Assembly (NCBI GenBank): GCA_025966295.1
Contig: JAOPVD010000378.1
Coordinates: forward strand, 1 to 25,787
Direction: 5' to 3'
Length of the DNA: 25,787 nt
Source: Frankiales bacterium
GTDB lineage: Bacteria > Actinomycetota > Actinomycetes > Mycobacteriales > SCTD01
Below, piece after piece: positions 24,363-25,787 of this stretch. The translations under genes were made by a program, and so were the position numbers. How positions within the stretch are numbered: the stretch's first letter is position 1; every line of letters starts with the position of its first letter. The notes beneath the pieces are model-generated. The model worked only from the letters and a program-made list of their open reading frames with translations. It was not told the origin of the DNA and made no database searches.

Positions 24363-25787
24363 ATGCCCGGTCTAGAGAAGGCGATTCACGACGCCTGCAG
24401 CGCCAAGATCAGCAGCTTTGAGCGATACCGGAAGCGCGTCTTCGACGAGAATCGCCGCCGACAAAGGCGTAGTGGTGGCGCTCCACAGCTCCTCACAGCA
24501 AAGCGACCGTCGCTCTGGGACTTAGATCCGGGGCTCGACCCCTTCCATGTCCGCTCCCGCGCATCATCGATCAGCCACGCGATCGAAGCGCGGATGCGGC
24601 AGGACAGCTACGCGCCTATGCGACCGGCAGGCTTCCGGATCAGAAAGCCGGACGGGGATTGGCGGCTTGTGACTTCCTTTCCCATTGCCGACGAGGTGGT
24701 GTCGTCCCGCCTTTATCGGTCACTGCTGCGCAAGAACCGCGCGCGGCTGAGCGCCCGATCGTACGCATACCGGGACGACCTCGGCGTGTACGACGCGCTG
24801 ACGCACATGCACAGCGAGTGGCGCGACGAGCAGCGTTTGTTCGTCGCGCAATACGACTTCTCCGACTTCTTCGGCTCGATTTCGCACAACCACATTCGTG
24901 CCGCCATCCGGTCGCTCGAGTTGACCATGACGGCGCTGGAGTCGCGCCTGCTGGCGGCCTTCTTGTCAGCGCCGCAGCCATATACATCAGCGGCTGAAAA
25001 GGCGAAACCGGGCGTCCCGCGGGAGCGTGGCGTGCACCAAGGAACCTCGATCAGTTTGCTGCTGGCGAATATCGCGGCGGCACCACTAGATCGCACGCTG
25101 GAGCGGCTCGGCGTGTCCTTCGTCAGGTACGCAGACGACCTAATCATTTGGAGTCGCGACTACTCCGCCCTCTGCCGCGGTGTCGAGGAGCTACACCTCC
25201 TCTCGGAGAGGTCCGGCTGTGAGATCAACCAGAAGAAGAGCGAGGGAGTGCGCCTACTGGTTTCGGAGGAGACGAAACGTGCCGAAATGGCCTACACGTC
25301 TTCCGTTGACTACCTGAGCCACTCGGTTGGGCTGCGCACCGTTCGGATCAAGGAGGAGGTGGCAGGCCGGATTCGCGAGCGAATTAACTCGTACCTGTAT
25401 AACCACTTGCTCCGCGAACCGCTGAATGGCACGCAGGACATGTCCCGCGTGGCCAGCGGAGTAGACCGTGACTACGTCGCTTTCATCTGGCAACTGCGCA
25501 AGTACCTATACGGATCCTTGAGCGAGGAGCAGGTGCGGCGACTCCTTCGCGCTCCCATACCCCCCGTGTCGCTGTCTGGCGCCGTGGCGCGCTTCCCCCT
25601 GATTAATGACAGGCAGCAGCTCGCCGAGCTCGACGAGTGGATCGCGGCACAGGCGTGGCTGGCCCTGCGGCGACGGGCGCAAATCCTCGGGCCCATTTGG
25701 CCAGCGACGCCCGAGCCTTGGGGAAGGACGCGTGCCAAGCTCATCCGGTTCCGCTGGACATCTGGCACGACAGGACTACCGGTGGAT
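24363..25787 (+). CDS. reverse transcriptase, defence-type (3' end beyond window)
   Basis: 475 codons from ATG 24363, open to the window end. The RT palm and fingers are clear: GFRIRKPDGDWRLVTSFPIA (motif 1 region, after a basic N-terminus), motif A YDFSDFFGSIS with D165, GVHQGTSISLLLANIAAAPL (motif B), and YADD at 256-259 (motif C). These supply the catalytic Asp set D165, D258 and D259. NQKKSEG is the motif D region. The retron NAxxH and VTG signatures and the group II intron maturase or endonuclease domains are not seen. A C-terminal region of more than 150 residues (LAELDEWIAAQAWLAL ... LGPIWPATPEPWG) is unassigned and unfinished. It probably belongs to an unknown-group/Abi-like RT lineage. 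Codons are less GC-biased than in hsd genes, which suggests transfer. It pairs with the SLATT gene upstream. Confidence 0.85.
   Translation, partial: MPGLEKAIHDACSAKISSFERYRKRVFDENRRRQRRSGGAPQLLTAKRPSLWDLDPGLDPFHVRSRASSISHAIEARMRQDSYAPMRPAGFRIRKPDGDWRLVTSFPIADEVVSSRLYRSLLRKNRARLSARSYAYRDDLGVYDALTHMHSEWRDEQRLFVAQYDFSDFFGSISHNHIRAAIRSLELTMTALESRLLAAFLSAPQPYTSAAEKAKPGVPRERGVHQGTSISLLLANIAAAPLDRTLERLGVSFVRYADDLIIWSRDYSALCRGVEELHLLSERSGCEINQKKSEGVRLLVSEETKRAEMAYTSSVDYLSHSVGLRTVRIKEEVAGRIRERINSYLYNHLLREPLNGTQDMSRVASGVDRDYVAFIWQLRKYLYGSLSEEQVRRLLRAPIPPVSLSGAVARFPLINDRQQLAELDEWIAAQAWLALRRRAQILGPIWPATPEPWGRTRAKLIRFRWTSGTTGLPVD

Noticed and set aside
24142..25787. Classical retron
   Set aside because: No a1/a2 repeat flanking the RNA, and the RT lacks NAxxH and VTG signatures.
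1..25787. CRISPR array
   Set aside because: No regularly spaced direct repeats seen on reading the window.

Overview
The window is high-GC DNA with codon use, weak or absent Shine-Dalgarno sites at several starts, and protein families typical of an Actinomycetota chromosome. A genus cannot be fixed from the sequence; Intrasporangiaceae- or Nocardioidaceae-like relatives are a guess. It reads as an accessory 'defence and mobility' region built from several insertions.

Layout. (1) 1-5150: two different IS110-family transposase genes (one on minus running off the left edge, one on plus at 3957-5135). They bracket a degraded stretch with an envelope-type membrane protein (1585-2805), a start-less zinc-ribbon-like remnant (3077-3334) and a frameshifted hypothetical gene (3526-3824). 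An exact 86-bp inverted duplication (1-86 and 3740-3825) ties the two edges together. (2) 5325-13336, minus: a four-gene, translationally coupled type I restriction-modification operon. The order of transcription is a novel-looking HTH / degenerate methyltransferase / HsdS-like fusion, then hsdM, hsdS and hsdR. A divergent gene (13512-14951) encodes a coiled-coil protein with a degenerate restriction-endonuclease-like domain. A 9-bp-arm palindrome sits between the divergent genes. (3) 15271-16530: a small hypothetical gene and two remnants of large serine recombinases. (4) 16734-20118: a 937-residue secreted beta-rich protein and a broken second secreted gene. (5) 20258 to beyond the right edge: an integrative element. 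It starts with a tRNA-3'-end-like attachment site inside the stop codon region of a serine integrase. A small coupled ORF, a frameshifted Rep_trans-type replication initiator and an HTH regulator follow. Both rep and the regulator appear to have leaderless promoters overlapped by a repeated TGAGACT motif. Its cargo is a SLATT-type two-TM membrane protein, a 221-nt structured gap with a 16-bp hairpin, and a YADD reverse transcriptase truncated by the window end.

How the parts work together. The type I operon should modify and restrict DNA. The fused first gene and the divergent gene look like accessory or regulatory parts, which is inference. The SLATT-ncRNA-RT cassette is the best candidate for an under-described system: by analogy with defence-associated RTs, an RNA-templated RT activity would sense or respond to phage and the membrane SLATT protein would act as effector. 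Domain calls are from motif reading only; no database search was possible.
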